Source: CBDIDH01 sp965277595
GTDB taxonomy: Bacteria > Planctomycetota > Planctomycetia > Isosphaerales > Isosphaeraceae
Direction: 5' to 3'
NCBI GenBank assembly: GCA_965277595.1
Contig: CBDIDH010000001.1
Span: 1,922,001-1,986,000 of the forward strand
DNA: 64,000 nt
This document shows positions 61,015 to 64,000 of the stretch, piece after piece. Each line of letters begins with the position of its first letter. Position 1 is the stretch's first letter. Position numbers and translations under genes: made by a program. The notes beneath the pieces were generated by a model. The model was not told where the DNA came from. It did no database searches and worked only from the letters and a program-made list of their open reading frames with translations.

Positions 61015-64000
61015 ATGTTGTTACGTCTCTCGCCCCGGCGGCGATCTCTCGCCGCGCTCGCGATCGCGGCCTTGGCCGCTCTCTTCGCCCTGAACAGCCC
61101 TCGGGCGATCGCCCAGGTCGGCCCCGAAGAGTCCGCCAAGAAAGTCAAACCGGCCGAGGGGCTGGAAGCGACCCTCTGGGCCTCGGAACCGATGGTCGTC
61201 AACCCGACCAACATGGACGTCGACTCGCGCGGGCGGGTCTGGGTCACCGAAGGCTTGAATTACCGCCTGACTCACGGCCGCAAGCCCTTTCAACGCATCG
61301 AGGACGCCGACAAGGTCAAGATCCTTCAAGACACCGACGGCGACGGCAAGGCCGACAAGATGACCGTCTTCGCCGACCGCGTCTATCCGATCCCGATGGG
61401 CCTCGCCGTCGAGGAACATTACGGAACCGACGGCAAATATCTCGGCTGCAAGGTCTATATTGGCAACAGCCCCGACCTTCTCGTCCTCGAAGACACCGAC
61501 GGCGACGACAAGGCCGACAAGCGTTACCCGCTTCTCACCGGTTTCGGCGGGGTTGACTCCGACCACGGCCTTCACGGCATGACCCTCGGCCTCGACGGCA
61601 AGCTCTATTTCACCCACGGCGACGGCTGTTGCTCGTATCAGCAAGACCACTCGCACCGTTCCCAGAACTTTGACGTCGTTGACAAATCGGGCCGACACGT
61701 CCGCTCGGACCAGCTTGCCAACACCCTCCGCGTGAACCGCGACGGCACCCAGTTTGAAGTCCTCGCCGACCGCCAGCGCAACAACTACGAGACCAGTCTC
61801 AACAGCTTCGGCAACGTCTTCACCAGCGACAACGATGACGACGGCAACCGCGGCTGCCGGGTGATTCACGTCCTCGACGGCGCCTCGTACGGCTATCACA
61901 CCCCCGGCAGTCCTCGACACTGGGGCGAAGACGTGCCCGGCAACATGCCCAAACTTGTCGGCACCGGCAACGGTAGCCCCTGCGGCGTCACCGTTTATGA
62001 AGGCAATCACCTTCCCGACGAATACCGAGGCGCCGTCCTGGAAGCCGAGGCGGGGACGCGCCAGATCAATGCCTTTCCCTTGACCCGTCACGGCTCGACC
62101 TTCCGCACCGAGCCTCGCGTTCTCCTCGCGAGCGGCGACCCCTGGTTCCGTCCCGTCGACATGACCGCCGGTCCCGACGGCTCGCTCTACGTCGCCGACT
62201 GGTACGATGCCGGTGTCGGCGGTCACGGCTTCAGCGACCAGAAGACCGGCCGGATCTACCGGGTCACCACCAAGGGGAAAAAAGCCGAGGCCAAACCGGC
62301 CGACTTCGCCAGCATTCACGGCCTGATCGCCGCGCTCAAGTCTCCGGTCGTCGCCACGCAAGACGCCGCCCGCCGCTCCTTGATCGAACGCGCCAAGACC
62401 CGCAAGCAGGAAGTTGAAACGAACCTCGTCACGCTTTACGGTTCCCACGACCCGATCGAGCGTGCCCGAGCCCTCTGGGTTCTTTACGCCGTCGCCGGAG
62501 ACCAGGCGGCACTTGACGCCCTCAAGGACGCCGACCCGCGCATCCGCGAACAGGCCGTTCGCATTCTCGGCCGCGACGACCGCGAGAATGGCCATGTCGA
62601 GTACAAGGACGCCTCGGCCAAGCTGCCGCCGCCCGCCTTGAAATATCTCAAGGACCTCGCGCCGATGGCGGCCGACCCCGACGCGGGCGTACGCCGCGAG
62701 TTGATCCTGGCCCTTCGCGAGGTTCCCACCGACCAGGCGGGCGAGGCGATCAAGACCCTGGCCCGATCGTGGGACGGCCGCGACCGCTGGTATCTCGAAT
62801 GCCTCGGCCTGGCGCTCGACAAGCGCGACAGCAGCTTCATCGCCAGCCTTTTCGACGGCACGCTTTACGGCGACCTCGACCTTGATGACGCCGGGCAGGC
62901 CGCGAAGGTCGCCGTGGTTCCTTACTTCCCGGTCGATCGCAACGAGGCGTTCATCGCGACCGGAGCGGCCGACGTCCCGGCCTCGGCGCTCTCGAAAACC
63001 CTGGGCCTGGCCTGGCGGGTCCATCGCCCCGAGGTCTTGCCGATCCTGAGCCGGGTCTTGCCCAAACTTTCCAGTCCCGAACTTCAACAGGCGGCCGACG
63101 ACGTGCTCGGCCAGTTGCGCGACGGCAAGACGGCCGTGGTTCTCGCCGAGATCGCCGGCAAGGCCGATGATCCCGCCCGCGAACGCCAGATCCTCGCGAC
63201 TCTCGCCGCGAAGCTTGACACGGTCTGGGGTTCCGCTCGCCAGAGTCCCGAGATCGTCACCCTGACCGAGGCCGCCTTGAAAGACCCCGAGCTTCGCCTT
63301 GAGGCCGTCGCCCTCGCGGCGTCGACCGGCGATGCGCGGTATGCCCCGGCGGTCCTGGCGCTTGCCCGCGATGAAAAGGCGTCGGCCGAGCTTCGAGCCG
63401 CCGCCGTCGAGGCCGCGGCGCGGTTCCACGACCCGAAGGCGCGCGACCTGATCGTCGCCCTGATCCACGACGCGAAGGGCAAGACAAGCGCCGGACCGGC
63501 GGTCGAGGCCGCGGTGCGATCGTTGCCGAGGCTCGGCGGCGATCCCAACGCCCGCCTTCTCGAACTGATCGGCGAGAAGGATTACCCGCTCGGCCTGCGC
63601 CGCGAGGCGTTGCGAACCCTGGCACGCCAGAACGACGGCGGCAAGCGCGTCTTGCAACTGGCCAGAGACAAGGCGCTCGCCGACGACCTGAAGACCGAGG
63701 CAAGCAGCCTTTTGAGCACGAACCCCGACGGCAACCTTCGCAACCAGGCCGCTCAGCTCTTGCCGCAACCGAAAGGCCGAGGGGGTCGCCCCTTGCCCTC
63801 CTTCTTTGACATGGTTCGCAAGGAAGGGCAGGCCGAGCGCGGCCGCGAGGTCTTCTTCCGCGCGGGAAATAACAGTTGCAGCGGCTGCCATCGGGTTCAG
63901 GGGCGCGGGCAGTGGATCGGTCCCGACCTCTCGACCGTCGGCACCAAGTACGGCCGCGATGAGTTGCTTCGGTCCATTCTCAATCCGAGTGCCGCGATCG
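61015..64000 (+). CDS. Secreted propeller / HEAT-repeat / CxxCH cytochrome protein (3' end cut)
   Basis: Open from ATG 61015 through the window end (at least 995 aa). Signal peptide: SLAALAIAALAALFALNSPRAIAQ. A propeller dehydrogenase-like domain covers about 50-440 (MVVNPTNMDVDSRGRVWVTE, ILQDTDGDGKADKMTVFADR, GSLYVADWYDAGVGGH). HEAT-like helical repeats follow (DAGVRRELILALREV, LRLEAVALAAST, LRAAAVEAAARF). A c-type heme site C955-SGCH959 lies near the end. This matches the planctomycete/verrucomicrobial heme-binding dehydrogenase-like proteins of unknown substrate; periplasmic. A 956-codon frame on the opposite strand is a composition shadow. Confidence 0.93.
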   Translation, partial: MLLRLSPRRRSLAALAIAALAALFALNSPRAIAQVGPEESAKKVKPAEGLEATLWASEPMVVNPTNMDVDSRGRVWVTEGLNYRLTHGRKPFQRIEDADKVKILQDTDGDGKADKMTVFADRVYPIPMGLAVEEHYGTDGKYLGCKVYIGNSPDLLVLEDTDGDDKADKRYPLLTGFGGVDSDHGLHGMTLGLDGKLYFTHGDGCCSYQQDHSHRSQNFDVVDKSGRHVRSDQLANTLRVNRDGTQFEVLADRQRNNYETSLNSFGNVFTSDNDDDGNRGCRVIHVLDGASYGYHTPGSPRHWGEDVPGNMPKLVGTGNGSPCGVTVYEGNHLPDEYRGAVLEAEAGTRQINAFPLTRHGSTFRTEPRVLLASGDPWFRPVDMTAGPDGSLYVADWYDAGVGGHGFSDQKTGRIYRVTTKGKKAEAKPADFASIHGLIAALKSPVVATQDAARRSLIERAKTRKQEVETNLVTLYGSHDPIERARALWVLYAVAGDQAALDALKDADPRIREQAVRILGRDDRENGHVEYKDASAKLPPPALKYLKDLAPMAADPDAGVRRELILALREVPTDQAGEAIKTLARSWDGRDRWYLECLGLALDKRDSSFIASLFDGTLYGDLDLDDAGQAAKVAVVPYFPVDRNEAFIATGAADVPASALSKTLGLAWRVHRPEVLPILSRVLPKLSSPELQQAADDVLGQLRDGKTAVVLAEIAGKADDPARERQILATLAAKLDTVWGSARQSPEIVTLTEAALKDPELRLEAVALAASTGDARYAPAVLALARDEKASAELRAAAVEAAARFHDPKARDLIVALIHDAKGKTSAGPAVEAAVRSLPRLGGDPNARLLELIGEKDYPLGLRREALRTLARQNDGGKRVLQLARDKALADDLKTEASSLLSTNPDGNLRNQAAQLLPQPKGRGGRPLPSFFDMVRKEGQAERGREVFFRAGNNSCSGCHRVQGRGQWIGPDLSTVGTKYGRDELLRSILNPSAAI

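Noticed and set aside
61021..63891. 956-codon open frame on the minus strand
   Set aside because: It mirrors the plus-strand propeller/HEAT/cytochrome gene; its product is Val/Gly/Ala-rich without domains and results from GC-biased codon use.

Overview
The window looks like a chromosomal segment of a GC-rich planctomycete, most likely from the Isosphaeraceae (inference). Supporting signs are: two operons pairing an ECF sigma factor with a Ser/Thr kinase; a DUF1501 protein; a PEP-CTERM protein; large extracellular proteins with an N-terminal LEGRxLL motif; a CRTAC1-like FG-GAP protein; CxxCH proteins built with propellers, HEAT repeats or PA14 domains; and a BamA homologue with a long proline-rich linker. 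Antisense frames are often open over long stretches because of base composition, so many long open frames are shadows.

Layout. 1-3.75 kb: the end of a Gfo/Idh/MocA oxidoreductase, glmS and a Uma2 protein. 3.8-4.1 kb: a striking 7-bp-period inverted array. 4.5-8.35 kb: a glycan operon (epimerase, small secreted protein, GDP-fucose-synthase-like protein, glycosyltransferase), followed by three copies of a 45-bp palindromic unit. 8.6-16 kb: TlpA-like and FHA proteins, and secreted proteins including a cyclophilin-cadherin-like fusion. 16-19.3 kb: an HtrA-like protease, a secreted protein and a glycosyltransferase. 19.3-26.3 kb: a minus-strand series of ECF sigma factor, giant WD40 kinase, propeller protein, queC and glycosyltransferase. 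26.5-31.4 kb: two adjacent secreted-protein genes, each apparently broken by a frameshift. 31.5-40.4 kb: DUF1501, an NHL/FG-GAP surface protein, a propeller dehydrogenase-like protein and a five-CxxCH PA14 cytochrome. 40.6-42.3 kb: an intact ISAzo13-like insertion sequence with a passenger gene, clear inverted ends and a TAA duplication. 42.6-48.5 kb: an NHL protein, a PEP-CTERM protein and bamA. 48.5-53.7 kb: a terminator, tRNA-Arg(TCG), a CRTAC1-like protein, an endonuclease-fold protein, an HTH regulator and small proteins. 54-57 kb: the second sigma/kinase operon. 57-64 kb: small proteins, a Xer recombinase, a secreted hydrolase, another heptad repeat and a large propeller/HEAT/cytochrome gene running off the window.

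Most gene products are predicted to act in or beyond the envelope: glycan synthesis, outer-membrane assembly, surface adhesin-like proteins, periplasmic redox proteins, and two membrane kinases that could pass envelope signals to partner sigma factors (inference). The most unusual items are the three inverted heptad-repeat loci, the zinc-finger/kinase/21-WD40 protein overlapping its sigma gene, the pair of neighbouring frameshifts, the passenger-carrying insertion sequence, and the thioredoxin-fold protein whose second active-site cysteine is replaced by Trp.
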